64,000 nucleotides of DNA, from assembly GCA_009741485.1 (NCBI GenBank), contig CM019217.1, positions 31,616,207 through 31,680,206 on the forward strand, given 5' to 3'. Both the position numbers and the translations under genes were made by a program. The notes beneath the pieces are model-generated. The model saw only the letters and a program-made list of their open reading frames with translations, was not told where the DNA came from and searched no databases. This stretch comes from Malurus cyaneus samueli. Taxonomy: Eukaryota; Chordata; Aves; Passeriformes; Maluridae. Every line of letters starts with the position of its first letter. The first letter of the stretch is position 1. Below are positions 1 through 11,280 of the stretch, piece by piece.

Positions 1-1514
1 GGTGGGGAAAAGAGAGGGGGAGAGGTTTGCTGGAGCTTGGGAATATTTTGCTACCATTAAATTCATTCAAACCATGACATTGGCTCATAGTAATTTCTTT
101 GCAGTGATCTGAATAGTTTGATAGTTTCTGATATAGTTTTTGACTGTTATGTCCTTCATGGGCAGACAAAAATTACAAGGTATTCCTAATGTAATTTGTA
201 CTCCACTGTCTATTTTTATATTTTAAAAATGTATTTACAGACAATAATTTGTGTAAATGCCTTTACTATATTTTCCACAGCTTTTCTGAAGTCTGTTTGG
301 TATGTTTTAATACATTTTTAAACAAAATTCTGATCTTAATGAATATTTCTCCAGCTGAAAAGTGAAAAAGCTGACTTCAAACAAAGTGTGTATTTCTAAA
401 AAAAAACAAACCACTCTTGTCATAAATTAGAATGACTGTTAAGTCATAAAATTATAAGATTTTACTTTTGATAAGGCCTTGAGGAGCAGAATGTTCAAAG
501 CAGAAATTGCATACAATGAATCACACTTGGTTTCTCTCTTGCTGATCTGCTCCTCACTGTTTTTTCCTGAGTTTCACTGATAAGTGAATTTCACCAACAC
601 TATGCCCAGACTTTTGGGCAAAACAGTGAGTTAATTTCTTTGAAAATGACACAAAGGTCAGCTCTTGACACAGTTTCAGTGTTAATGAAAAATTGCACCA
701 GGACAAACCAATGATGACTCATTAGGTTCAAGGTCTGGCACAGATAAGATGATTGCCATGACTGTGTTCTTGGGGTACTGGTAAACTGACAAATTATGAG
801 ATGAAAATGGATCAAAATAAAATTAATTAATGCCAAAAGGCTCATTATATCATCTGCTCAGATCTCTGGTACAGTGCAGCCATATGATTGTGTCTATGTT
901 ACCTACACAGACTCTGGTTGCAGTGCAGCACTGAACCACCTCTGAGGAGAGAGGGAAGAACAGGGATCAAAATGCCTCTACAAAGTCAGAGGGCTGTCAC
1001 CAGCATGTATGCACAGGACACAAGGGATGAAACTGTCAAATTTACACCCAGGTTTGAAAGGGAGTCACCTTTTCCTCCTTCCCTCTCTTCCCCTTTACCA
1101 CCCTCCCACCACTCCTTTTTTGGGAAAAGAGTCTTCCTTATTCTTGCATTCAGTCAGTCCTATACTACTGAGGGGTGTTTTAGAGAAAGATGGAAAAAAA
1201 TGATCAGTTGTGCCTGCAGGGATACTGTTCTGCCTAATCCCTTTGGGTGGGCAGTTGAAGCCACAGGGCAATACTATTTTCTCACAGTTCAGCAAAGAAG
1301 CAAATGAATAAACAACATGTAAATTGACAACTTCATGCTTTAAAAGGATAATCCCAGTGATGCAAAACGGATGCAAATACTCCTACGGTCTTGGAGTTTT
1401 TCCCAGAAATTGCATGAAACTGTAATATTCAGGGTAAAAAACCTGGTCTCATCCAAAACACACTAAGAAATGGTTAGTCTACCACTTTCCCTGGAAATTC
1501 TTCAATTGCTCTTA
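1..1514. other. AT-rich DNA, no recognised feature
   Basis: No gene or repeat recognised. A slightly more GC-rich patch at about 890-1300 carries a 139-codon open frame on the plus strand and an open frame on the opposite strand over part of it. It has no domain I recognise, no splice-site pattern I would trust and strongly pyrimidine-biased stretches, so I treat the frames as chance. Confidence 0.6.
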
Positions 1515-1675
1515 CAGCCAGGAAATTGCTTCTAATTTCAAGGCTGATTTTGTCTAACATCAACTTCCAACTATGAGATCTTGTTACACTTTGAACAGCA
1601 AAACTGAAAAGCATTCCATGATCTGATATTTTTTTCCCCCATGTATAGGCAGATTTATATAGGGATTCAGAAACA
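1515..1675 (-). mobile_element. Ancient CR1-like LINE 3' fragment
   Basis: Read on the minus strand this resembles the 3' part of old sauropsid CR1 elements. On the plus strand the landmarks are a lysine/leucine-poor block beginning GGAAATTGCTTCTAATTTCA (about 1521), TTTTGTCTAACATCAACTTC (about 1549), GATCTTGTTACACTTTG (about 1577) and CCCCATGTATAGG (about 1637). In order and spacing these match the turtle/crocodile-type CR1 consensus as I remember it. It is strongly diverged and lacks a recognisable 3' terminus. It could be another LINE of the L3/CR1 group. This assignment is from memory, without an alignment. Confidence 0.5.
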
Positions 1676-1713
1676 TTTCACATAACTCCTTGATCAAATG
1701 AACTGTTATAGGC

Positions 1714-1759
1714 TTTTTTTTTTTTTTTTTTCTTTTTTCTTTTTTCTTTTTTTTTTTCT
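1714..1759. repeat. Poly-T / T-rich simple repeat
   Basis: A run of T interrupted only by single C residues. It immediately follows AT-rich DNA and has no terminal duplication or gene body that would mark it as the tail of a retrocopy. The 90-codon open frame across it is phenylalanine-rich and an artefact of the T run. Confidence 0.9.
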
Positions 1760-3769
1760 GGCTTCACATAGTGTTTTGAGTACTACTTTGAAAAGTCTTC
1801 ACCATTTCAACACTCTTCTCCACATATGGATCCATCCCAGGAGGAGACACAATAATCTTCATCGGTGTAATGTGCAAATGAAAACCCCAGTTTTCTGCTG
1901 CTATGTGCTGCTATGTGTTATTCTTCTTATTATGAATAAATCAGCATTTTGGCCACAAAAATTAATCTGAGAACTTATTTTTAAACAATTGTCTGTACTT
2001 GAATGTCAGGGGTTTTATTCAGTCACCTTTGTTTCCTTGTCTCTTGGTAATATATAAACAGATTAGTGTTATTTTCATCAAGAAATTTGAATCACTATTA
2101 CTGTATCGTGTCATAACATCAAATCAAATATCATATAATATAATGATATCATACCAATCACATACATATCATATATCATATACATATCATACATACATTT
2201 ATCACCATATAATGTAATTCCTGCAAACTTCTCTGGGATGTATTTGATATCCTCATCCCAATATCATATGAAGGAATTAAGCAGGGCCAAACAAAGAATT
2301 AGTGTCTTAAGGATCCTACTTTAATAAATTTATTCATTTCTATATCTGACATTCAAAATTTATCAATGATCCTATTTCTAGTTCAGTCATCTTGTGAGCT
2401 CCACCTATGTATGTCTTTTAATCAAAATGCATTTCAAAAGCTCTGAAGAAATCTCTGTGTCTTTTATCCTAACTATCATCACTTCCAGCAAGTCTCTAAA
2501 AACTCCATGAGGTTTGTTTAAGAAGATGAAATTCCAAAAAAACTGTAATGACATGAACAAATTGTGCTCACATTTTGAGTCTTGAATTAAACACTTCATT
2601 AGCTATTCAGCTTTGAGATCACACTAAATGGTTTATAACTTCCCAGTTATTTTTCAATACCTTTTTAAACATAGGAGTGGATAAGCAGTCTTCAACTGTT
2701 GTTCAATATTGTAATTATTTTTTCAGAGGTGCTCACCTCATTTCCTTTAACTTGTAGGTTATTAAAAGAAAAAGGAAAACAAATGAACAGGCAACTTATT
2801 TTTTTTCTTTCTAGTGGTAGCCATTGTCTAATTCGAAATTTTCTTTTTTTTTTTTTTTTCTCTGTAATTGAAGGGAAATACAAACAGTAAAGAGGCCTCA
2901 GCTGGGGATATGCTGTGTCTAATTCCCATCGGACAGATTAAAAGGACATGCAAAAACACTGTTTACTGTTCAAAGTCATCTAGGATGTAGTATTATGTGC
3001 TGGACCAGCAGGAAAACAAACAGTTTCATCGGAACACTGAAAAAAAGGTGTTAAAATGAGATTTATTGTCACATACAATGAAAATTAATACTTAAGCTCC
3101 TGAGGTGCTGAAATTCAAAGAAACAAATTGTAGCTTCATTTTCATTTTTATAGCTCTAGTTATTAAAGATTTTATTTGTGCTTGTTGTTTAACAGTGGCA
3201 TTAAGCACTTAGTGCAGTTCCAAAACACATATGGTATGCAGTGGCATTTGAGATACCCTAAGCCTACAGCTGGCCCTCAGAAGGGCATGATTATCCCATA
3301 AGCCCTTAGTCATGTCTGCCAGCAGCATGTAGTACATCCATTTGTTACCATTTCATTATGATTTCAGAACTTTTGGGCTGGAATTTACTTAGTACTGCCT
3401 TCATAGTTCACAGCAGGATTACTGAAAGGCAGTGGGGCTGAAAGGCACTCTGCACACAGCAGAATTTACATCTCACATACTGTTCAGTTGTTTTTTATGA
3501 CTGTTGGAACAGCACTTCCTGAGTTAAGGCTAGTATAAAGTTCATACTGAAATCTTCATATTTCCATGGTTAATGCCTTAGCCAGGAATGTTCTGACATT
3601 GAATAAATCCTCCTTATTCAATGTAACAGGAGTATGCTACTCCTCCCTTTCCTTCTCTTTTTTATTGTCCTCTTTTGTTTTGGTTTTGTTCTTTCCATCA
3701 CTCCCTCCCTTCTTCATCTTTGTATACAATAAAATATCATCCATTGCTCAGTTAACTATTGGGGCACAA
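1760..3769. other. AT-rich DNA, no gene recognised
   Basis: Apart from the ATATC-type repeat at about 2126-2215 and a poly-T run at about 2843-2860, nothing is recognised. The open frames here are short, occur on both strands and are rich in F, I, K and S, as expected from AT-rich non-coding DNA. Confidence 0.6.
2126..2215. repeat. Imperfect CATAT/ATATC microsatellite
   Basis: Repeated CATAT, ATATC and ATACA words with irregular spacing, typical of a decayed AT-rich microsatellite. No coding or regulatory assignment is justified. Confidence 0.8.
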
Positions 3770-5182
3770 CGGCCCCGATTACACTCATCTAATGTTGTCC
3801 TGATTTTCAAAAAGGGCATGAAGGAGGACCCTGGAAGCTACAGGCTCGTCAGTCTCACTTCAGTGCTTGTCAGTCTCACTTTCATGCTAAAATCATGGAA
3901 AAGATTATTCTGGGAATTGTTGAAAAACACCTGGAGGACAATGCAGTCACTGGCACAGTCAGCACAACTTCATGAGAGAAAAGTCCTGCTTGTCAAAGCT
4001 GATTTACTTCTGTTACAGGATAACCCACCTACTTGATCTAGGAAAGTACGTAGGTGTAATCTTTTTATACTTCAGCAAAACTTTTGATACTCTCACAGAG
4101 TGTCCTTCTGGAACTAAAAATTTAGCACACAGCTGGATAACCACCTTTCTTGATGGGTGAGCAATTGGCTCAAAGGTCAGGCACAGAGTTGTAGTGCATG
4201 GGGTGACACCAGGATGGCAACTGTCAGCAGTGGGGTTCTGCAGGACTCCTTCCTCAGCCCAGTTCTCCTCAGCATCTTCCTTAATACCTTGGACACAGAA
4301 CTCAAATTTTGTGTTTGCCAGCAACGCAAATTTAAGAGGAGCTGTCATCTTCCTCAAGGGCAGAGAGGCCCTGCAGAATAATAACATCAAATTAGAGGAC
4401 TGGGCCTCACCAACCTTATGAAATTTAGCAAGGGCAAGGTCCGGTCTCTGCCCCTGAGATGGACAAACCCTGTTTGTGTGTATAAACTGGGGAATGAGAG
4501 CCTGGAGAGCAGGACTGTGGAAAGGGATCTGGGATGCTGATAGATGGCAAGTTGAGAGGAGTCAGCAGTGCCCTGGCAGCCAGGAGGGCCAGCCCTGTCC
4601 TGGGGGCATCAGGCACAGCATCACCAGCCGGGCAAGGGAGGGGATTGTCCCGCTCTGCTCTGACCTGGGGCGGCCTCATCGTGAGCATTGGGGGCAGCTT
4701 TGGGTTCTACAATATAAACAGGATATAAAGCTCTTACAGTACCCAAAGGAGGTCACAAGGATGGTGAAGGGCCTTGAGGAAAAGCCATACAAGGAGCGTG
4801 GGGGTCACTTGGTCTGTTCAGCCTGGAGGAGACTGAGGGGAGACCTCATTGTGGTCTTCAGCATCATTATGAGGGCAAGCAGAGGGGCAGGAACTGATCT
4901 ATTCACTCTTGTGACCAGTGACAGGACTCAAGGAAATGTCATGATGAGTTGAGGGAGGTTTAGGTTGGACATCAGGAAAAGGTTCTTCCCCGAGAGGGTG
5001 TTTGGGCTCTGGAACAGGCTCCCCAGGACAGTGGTCACAGCACCAGCCTGACAGAGTTCAAGAAGTGTTTGGACAACACTCAGGCCCATGGTGTGACTCT
5101 TGGGATATCCTGTGCAGGGCCAGGAGTTGGACTTGATAATCCTGATGGTTCACTTCCAACTCAGCATATTCTGTGATTCTAT
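3770..5182 (+). mobile_element. CR1 LINE, 5'-truncated, 3' end intact
   Basis: This is a 1.4-kb CR1 non-LTR retrotransposon copy that keeps the second half of ORF2 (reverse transcriptase) and the 3' untranslated tail. Conceptual translation gives FKKGMKEDPGSYR at about 3810, the normal CR1 entry to the RT domain, then FSKTFDT at about 4073. There the preceding LYF has tyrosine where the catalytic aspartate of RT motif A is expected. GVLQDSFLSPVLLSIFLNTLD at about 4229 is the diverged GVPQGSVLGPVLFNIFIND block. The frame shifts several times and the FADD block is unreadable. The C-terminal LRGDLI and the 3' UTR (gaggtttaggttggacatc at about 4954, onwards) are clear. It ends in ATTCTGTG plus ATTCTAT at 5168-5182, the CR1 terminal octamer repeat. 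It is dead because of the 5' truncation, frameshifts and lost catalytic residues. The 5' breakpoint is approximate. Confidence 0.93.
3775..4381 (+). pseudogene. CR1 ORF2 reverse-transcriptase remnant
   Basis: This is the coding remnant inside the CR1 copy. It is split over at least three frames: RT start at about 3775-4036, motif A region at about 3972-4160 and motif B region at about 4157-4381. CR1 ORF2 normally encodes an endonuclease followed by RT, about 900 residues in all. Only part of the RT domain is left here, with substitutions at the first catalytic aspartate and a lost FADD motif. No functional product is expected. I infer the frames from block order relative to the CR1 family. 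Confidence 0.85.
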
Positions 5183-6982
5183 ATCCTCACACACCAGAAA
5201 GCAGTGTAGACTGCCTCAAAGGCATATTTAAGATATTTCTGTCTTCAGAATAAAATTCATCTGTGTGATCACTTGTTTCTTAAATCTTGTGAGAAATGTG
5301 TATGTTGCATATAGAAAAAGCAAGTATAACTTTGGTCAAGACATAATGCACTGACCAAAATAAATATAGCCTAATGAGGATGCCTCACCTTTCTGTAAAA
5401 ACTGCTGATTCACAGGAGTCACCTTACCTTGAAAGACAGCACGTACTTGTGAAATGGGCACCATTCATACTAATCATCTATAAATATATGAAAAGCTTTG
5501 CACTTGAGTGTGTGCCAGTAAGTGCTTAGATTTTAGTTGAGCCACTCTGTTTCTTCAGTCTTGTCATCTCTAGTAAGGATCCCTTTCCAAAGCAATATAT
5601 CCCCACAAAGATATGTGGAATACTAATTTATTCTCATTTTACAACAACAACAAAGGAACTAATGATAAGAAAGTTTTTATTGTGTATTTATGGCAAATAT
5701 GTCAAATAAACTAGACAATAACTAAAGCAATGGAAAAGTAAAGTATTTCAGAGCAGGCCAGTAAAAGAGCTTTGGGATATACGCTGAATATGATAAATAG
5801 TTCTGCTGCTAGACCCAGAGCACTGGGTGAATTACTCTAACCTGTACAGCCTGTAGCCATTTTACCCAGAGAGCCTGGTGCAGGTTGCAAAAAGTTACTA
5901 TTAAGTTATTGAGCTGGTAATTAGCTCTTACTGAGATTTTTGCTGTTCTAGGATGGGTTTTATCTTACTCTGTGCTCTGGGAATTAGCTCTTGAGATTGC
6001 TCTTCAGATGAATTTATTGAATCAATCCTTTAAGATAAATTTTGGTATGGATTAATTTCTACTTGTAAGCTGTCTGAAAAATAGGTATAGGGAAGAAATT
6101 GGACTATTAGTTTACTTATCAAAGGAAGGGATGAGTGACACCTCTTTTTATGTTCTGTCTGTGGAATAATGGCATGACTTGTTCCCTGGAAACATCTTTA
6201 TCTGTCCTCATTGTCAAGGATTGAACTTGAACCAGATTTGAACTCTCAGATTTTTGCATTGGGTAAAATTAATTCCATTCATTAATCACTGCAGATATTT
6301 GAACTAATTAAAAATAGATTCAGTAGTTCCGTGCTGCTAGTGATCACAATGCTTTGCCTACAAAGGAGGATGAAGTCTAGGAGCATTGACACAGGATGAA
6401 AGGATTTTAGAACCAATGAATCCAATAAACCTTTTTCTCTCTTCATCTTCTAGAGTATATAGCTATTTTTTAAACAAACTTGTAAAAGATGTGAACCAGT
6501 TTTAAAAGTCTAATTCTTTACAGTAAGAAAGAAAAATAATTTAAACACAGATATGGCATTGCATAGGATCTTTTCTGTAAAAGTTAGAATTTTTTCTATG
6601 CAGCAGACTAGATTAAATTACTGAGAACCACAATTTCTTTGAGATAACGTTTAGGTAATTACTAGTATTTGAAATTATCCTGTCAAAAGAGGCACCCTAT
6701 TGTTATAGCCCAGAAGTAAACTCATGCAAAAGAATAGCACAGCATGAGAAAAGTGTTCAGCTACTTCTGAGTCATGATGCTACTATGCCAATCATTTTGT
6801 GTGACACCAGCCTGAAAGATGAATAACAGAAACTAGCAAACTACTACTTCAGTTCATAAACAAATAATTACAGTCTTATTATAAGTGTCAGGGTAAAGCT
6901 GTACAATGGTATGTAAAAAAAATTATGTAATTTTTATCTGTTTTAAAACTGTGGCTTATAATATGAAGTAATAGATTCACTA
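5183..6982. other. Unique-looking AT-rich DNA
   Basis: No open frame of note, no RNA gene and no repeat family recognised between two CR1 copies. Confidence 0.6.
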
Positions 6983-7720
6983 AATCACAGAATCACAGAA
7001 CAGTTGAGACTGGCAGGCACTTCTGGAGATCATCTGGTCCAAATCCCCTGCCCAATCAGGATCACCTACAGCCAGTTGCCCAGGTTCATGTCTAGACGGC
7101 TTTTGATTGTTCCAAGGATGGAAAATTCACACCCTCTGGGCACAGCAACTTGCCAGCACAAACCCTTGTTGGGCACAGCAGAAGAGTTTTTTCTTTGTTT
7201 AGACGGAAACTCCTGTGTTTCAGTTTGTGCTCATTGTATCATTGAGCACTACCGAAAAGGGCCTGGCTCCAAGTTTTTTACACCCTTTTTTCCAGCTATT
7301 TACATATGGTATAAAGATGTCCCCTGAACATTCTCTTCTCTAGGCTAAACAGTCGCAGCTCTATGGGCCATTCCTCTTGATTACTTGATGTTGACTTCTC
7401 ACAATGACTTCCTTGTCCTTCAAGTGCCTAGAAATGGTTTCCAGGATGAGTTGCTCCCTCACCTTCCAGGAATCAAGGTCTCACATTCCAGTCTGTAGTT
7501 TTCTGTGTCCTCCTTCTTGACCTTTTAGACAATATGACTGACGTTTCCTTTCCTCCAGTCCTCAATCATCCTCTCCAGTTGCCATGATTTTTTTAAGATG
7601 AACAAAAGCAGCTTGCACTGACACCTGCCAGTTCTCTCAGCACTTATGGGTGCATCCCATCAACTCCATGAATTTATGTGCCCACTTTGTTCAAGTATTT
7701 TCTGATGTGATTCTCTTCCA
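6983..7720 (-). mobile_element. CR1 LINE with large internal deletion
   Basis: A minus-strand CR1 copy. Its 3' end lies at 6983, where the plus strand reads AATCACAGAATCACAGAA, the complement of two terminal units. From 6983 to about 7380 it is the 3' UTR and the last ORF2 codons; read on the minus strand this gives ELRLFSLEK near 7370-7340. From about 7385 to 7720 the sequence jumps back to the start of the RT region. The minus strand there carries the block equivalent to GMHPRVLRELA near 7650 and DWRKANVTPIFKKG near 7560, both diverged. The central and C-terminal RT sequence, roughly the block from the SQHGF region to the last 40 codons, is missing. The copy is dead. The junction near 7382 is placed from motif order and could be off by tens of bases. 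Confidence 0.85.
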
Positions 7721-7802
7721 CCAAAGAAGATTTGTATTTGTGTTTGTGTTTCTATATGTGATAAGGTGTAGTTTACAGATGGATCAGGTGCTTGACAATA
7801 TG

Positions 7803-7806
7803 GTAG
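7803..7806. repeat. Target-site duplication GTAG, left copy
   Basis: GTAG directly abuts the LTR start at 7807 and recurs at 8313-8316 directly after the other LTR end. Four base pairs is a usual duplication length for several retroviral integrases. Confidence 0.65.
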
Positions 7807-7942
7807 TGTTGCCTTAAAGGCCAGTTTTTAATAATGACACAGACACAGTTAAGGGGATAAAAAGGGTTTTACCTCGGTATTTGGGATCCCAGGTGCACAA
7901 CTTGATGGCAGAATGCACCCCCGTGTACAGCGCGGGTACAAG

Positions 7943-7949
7943 TTTTATA
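7943..7949 (-). promoter_or_regulatory. LTR TATA box (relic)
   Basis: TATAAAA on the minus strand, in the position expected for the U3 promoter of the LTR. Downstream on the minus strand the DNA is GC-richer than its surroundings. Activity cannot be judged from sequence. Confidence 0.5.
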
Positions 7950-8199
7950 GGTTTCAGGAATTAGCATATCTATCTAGGATTCCCCAATAAGAAACTTAAC
8001 AAATGCAGTAATGTCCCCCTATTCTAATGAGTCCCCCCCTGGATGAGGCCAGAGCCCAGTTTACACAAGATGTTCCAGAGAGAAGGCTTCACTCAAGGCT
8101 GGAGCCTCGGGTTTAAGATAGCACAGGGCACACTGACTCCTTCCTTGGGATGTTTGGTCTCTCTGCCCAGCAAAACGCCTAAACTGAGCTGGGATATCA

Positions 8200-8229
8200 G
8201 GCTTCAGGAATTACAAGCATCCTGAAGCC
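8200..8229. repeat. 10-bp inverted repeat within LTR U3
   Basis: GGCTTCAGGA (8200-8209) and TCCTGAAGCC (8220-8229) are perfect reverse complements separated by a 10-base spacer. Because it lies near the 5' side of the minus-strand LTR it falls in U3. It could be a protein-binding dyad or chance. Confidence 0.7.
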
Positions 8230-8312
8230 CAAGAAGTGGGCTAAGGGTACAGATGGATGCATAGAGGGTACAGAAAGCGTAAAAAGGAAAAAGCAAAAAT
8301 CATCAGGCATCA

Positions 8313-8316
8313 GTAG
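8313..8316. repeat. Target-site duplication GTAG, right copy
   Basis: Second copy of the 4-bp duplication flanking the solo LTR. The match is short, so its weight comes from its exact position against the TG/CA termini. Confidence 0.65.
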
Positions 8317-8846
8317 GAGTTGACAATTGCCTGTCTGGACATATTTTTAATGTGAGTGTTACAGGAATAGTTGAATGGTCTAATGCAGTTAATCTGATTT
8401 AAAATGTTCTTAAGATGTGTAGTGTCCCATGCTCAAAAAATTAGTTGGCCCAAAAGATTCTCTGAACCAAGAGGGTGACTGAAATATCTCGAAACCAAAG
8501 TTGTGTCAGCTTTCCATTTTGAGATCTCAGAGGTTCTTTTGTTGAATTATACAGTTTTGGTATTCATGAATTCCAAACACCACTTGTTAAACTAGGCAGA
8601 AAAAACCTAATGTAGATCATTCTCTTCCCAGCCATAGGTATGAAACCAGGAAATGAGAAATACTGATGTACAGGAAAGGCATGTTGTTACTGCATATTTT
8701 GCAATACTTTAGCCACCTGTGGATTTCAAAGTGAGCATTTATTTTCAAAGAAAAGGTGGAATTAAAAATTCACTGCATATAGTCTATTAGTAGAACTATT
8801 TACTAAAATTATCCCTGAGATATAACCACTATGCAAAGAAATAAAT
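8317..8846. other. Unique-looking AT-rich DNA
   Basis: Nothing recognised between the solo LTR and the next CR1 tail. Confidence 0.6.
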
Positions 8847-9290
8847 AATCACAGAATACCAGGTTGGAGGGGACTTCAAGGATCATCTGGCCCAACTTTT
8901 CTTGGCAAAAACAAAGTCTAGACAAGGTGTACAGTTGGCTCTCGAAATAGCCCAGTGCTGTGGAACCCACCATTTCCCTGGGGAGATTATTTCAGTGGCT
9001 GATTGCTCTGATTGTGGAAATTTTTCTCTTGTGTTCAATTGAAATTTCCTCACAAGGAACTAATACACATTACCCCTCTCCCTCTCCATGTGACTCCTTG
9101 TAAAAAGGAAATCTCCAGGTTCTCTGTAGGCACCCTTTACATACAGGTTTCCCCATCATTTTATCATCTTTGCAGTTCTTCTCTGGACCCTCTTCAGCTT
9201 ATCCACAAAATGTACAGTGTTGCAGGAGTTGCCATTATAACTCAGTGCTTTGAAACTGAGGATACGTAGTATCATGTGTGGACAGCTTCA
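8847..9290 (-). mobile_element. CR1 LINE 3' fragment
   Basis: The plus strand begins AATCACAGAATACCAGG at 8847, the complement of a CR1 3' terminus. It continues through the known antisense CR1 landmarks: GGATCATCTGGCCCAAC (about 8879), AACCCACCATTTCCCTGGGG (about 8966), AAATTTCCTCACAAGGAACT (about 9042) and TTCTTCTCTGGACCCTCTTC (about 9176). It fades at about 9290, where the element was 5'-truncated. It covers only the 3' UTR and the last ORF2 codons, and sequence divergence suggests an older copy. The 85-codon open frame on the plus strand is antisense to the element and has no meaning. Confidence 0.88.
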
Positions 9291-11107
9291 GTCCATAATC
9301 CATGTTTCTATTCTACCAAAATAAGATTCAGAATTACAGGCCTGCATGGAAATAGGGACGCTTCCCTGGCTTAGGCTTGACACCCTTGGAGGGAAGTTAC
9401 TTAGCTTACTTTACTTAGGACTGTTTTGTCCAGCCCAGAAGCACACTGCTTTGCAGGGGCAGTCTGCAGGCAGAGGGGGAACACTCACAATATTTGTACC
9501 ATGCCAGGAATTCAAAATGACTACCTCATTGTCTTGAAGAATGAAAGCTATCAAAATGTTTATAGCAAATAGAGAGATTAGCCAAGAAGTTTTGTTTGCT
9601 TGCCCAGAGTACTCTTAATGAACATGGGAAAGAAGTACAGACTGGCAGCTGTGAGTTGCAGAGATAGAAGCACTTGGATGCACTTTGCAGCTTTCACAGA
9701 TACTTAGGAACTGAACACATATCTGATCTTCCTGTCTCAGGTGTCATAAATAGCCTCAAGATTATGTTTTTTCATGGAAAAGTCTAGGAACTTGTTGTAT
9801 ACCATGGTCTACAGTTTGCTGGGGAAAAGATCATGTCATTTATAGATTAATATGACTTTAGCCTTCAGCTGTGGTAGAGAAAAGAGAACTGGGCAGCACA
9901 AGAACAATCCATTGCTGACATTATCATATCATAAAAACTATTCCTTTTTTGAGCTGGAACAATTTTACTTCAAGATAGTTGATTATTAAGACATAGCTGA
10001 CAATGCTTTTTCTTGATCTAGGAAATATATTACAACCTAAGTCATAAATTTATCTATGCCAAAACTAAGACACTAATGGATTATTTTAAAAGACATGTAC
10101 ACATCCATTTTAAAAAAATTAATTCTTCAAGGGCAGTACACAAACTGCTTTTATGGTGTTAAATAGACTAGTGAGAGAGGTTGACCAATATCTATTTTTG
10201 TGTAGAAAAAATGCATGGTTTCAAGCCAAAGAAGTGCCTTTAGGACAAACTGAGACAGTTGCTGCAGATTTCAAGGTCAAGATATGGCTCAGTAAACCAT
10301 TTATCAGAATGATTACTGAGCAGGGGACTTAGTTCTGTAAGCAGGAACTGGGTCTCTGAAATACATCTGAATCTTCCTCTTGTGGAAGTAACTGCCTTAA
10401 GATACACAAAATGAACAGAGGTGCAGAGAGAATATCTGACACTTATGAAAGGAATTTCAAAAAACATTTGAGTGAGGAATGGTATAAACTAGCTGAGAGA
10501 CGAGAAAAAAAGAAAGATTTAGGTTAGATTCCTAACGCAAGGCAGCATGAAAATCTCCTAATTTTCTTCTGCCATTTACTTTTCTGTACTTGTGCTCATC
10601 ATTTCTCATATGAATATCACACCCTCTGTTTCTTCTGGAGTGCATGTATACACACAAGCACATATGAATATGAACATACACACAACTGCACATTCAGAGA
10701 CTTTGAAAAAAATGTCTTTTATAAGGCTTATATTGGTCTTTCCCTTTGGCTGGCTCCTTCCTTGCATAGATTGTCATATTCTCTTATCAACAGAAAATCA
10801 ACAACACTTACTTTTCTCTGTGAAGATAATTTTTCATTGAATTTTTCTTGTTATTTCTTTGTGACCTCACCAGTTTTTAAATTTCCACAAGTTTGGAATA
10901 GATGAAAGTACTGTTTTGAAGTCCTGCTAACTGTTATAACCAAGATTCTTTGCCAGTGAACTATTTGCACTAAACACCAATCTTTTGGAGGTCAGTCTAA
11001 TGCTAGATGAATGCCAGTCCCAGTTTTGCAATGCTGAGCAAGAAAGGTTAGCATTTATGAAACACTGCCCTCTTGTGCCTCAGTTAAATGAGATTGGAAA
11101 GTTAGAA
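9291..11107. other. AT-rich DNA, no recognised feature
   Basis: No repeat family or gene recognised. Open frames of up to about 80 codons occur on both strands and look random. A loose CA/TA-rich patch lies at about 10646-10690. Confidence 0.6.
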
Positions 11108-11125
11108 ATTTGTGTGGATTTTCTT

Positions 11126-11280
11126 CTCTCTCTCTCTCTTGATTTTTGGTGCGGTTTTTTGGTTTTGTTTTTTTTTTTTTTGTTTCTTGTTTTGTTCTGT
11201 TTTTTTTTTTTTTTTTTTTGTTGTTGCTTGGTTGCTTGGTTGCTTGGTTTGGTTTTATTTTTTTTTTTTTTCTGAAGTTA
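11126..11280 (+). repeat. T/G low-complexity tract
   Basis: CT repeats (11126-11140) lead into long T runs broken by G. TTGCTTGG words at about 11224-11249 form a short tandem repeat of period 8. Three overlapping open frames translate this as F, L, V and C runs and are artefacts. It belongs to the T/G (or A/C) tracts that recur in this window. Confidence 0.85.

Larger units (their letters stand above)
7807..8312 (-). mobile_element. Solo LTR of an avian endogenous retrovirus
   Basis: A 506-bp segment bounded on the plus strand by TGTTGCC and GGCATCA. These are TG...CA termini that form an imperfect 7-bp inverted repeat (TGTTGCC against TGATGCC). A GTAG duplication lies outside both ends. 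Read on the minus strand it contains a TATAAAA box (complement of 7943-7949), followed by a short GC-richer segment expected around the transcription start. An ATTAAA near 7832-7827 could serve for polyadenylation, though it would leave a very short U5. No gag, pol or env sequence adjoins it, so it is a solo LTR formed by recombination between the two LTRs of a provirus. I recognise the layout rather than a named family; class I (4-bp duplication) is a guess. The 60-codon open frame inside it is not a gene. Confidence 0.82.

Noticed and set aside
888..1376. 139-codon plus-strand and 93-codon minus-strand frames
   Set aside because: They overlap on opposite strands, show no domain and run through pyrimidine-biased sequence.
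4425..4952. 158-codon plus-strand and 87-codon minus-strand frames
   Set aside because: They lie in the 3' part of the CR1 at 3770-5182. The plus frame only partly tracks the degraded ORF2 end.
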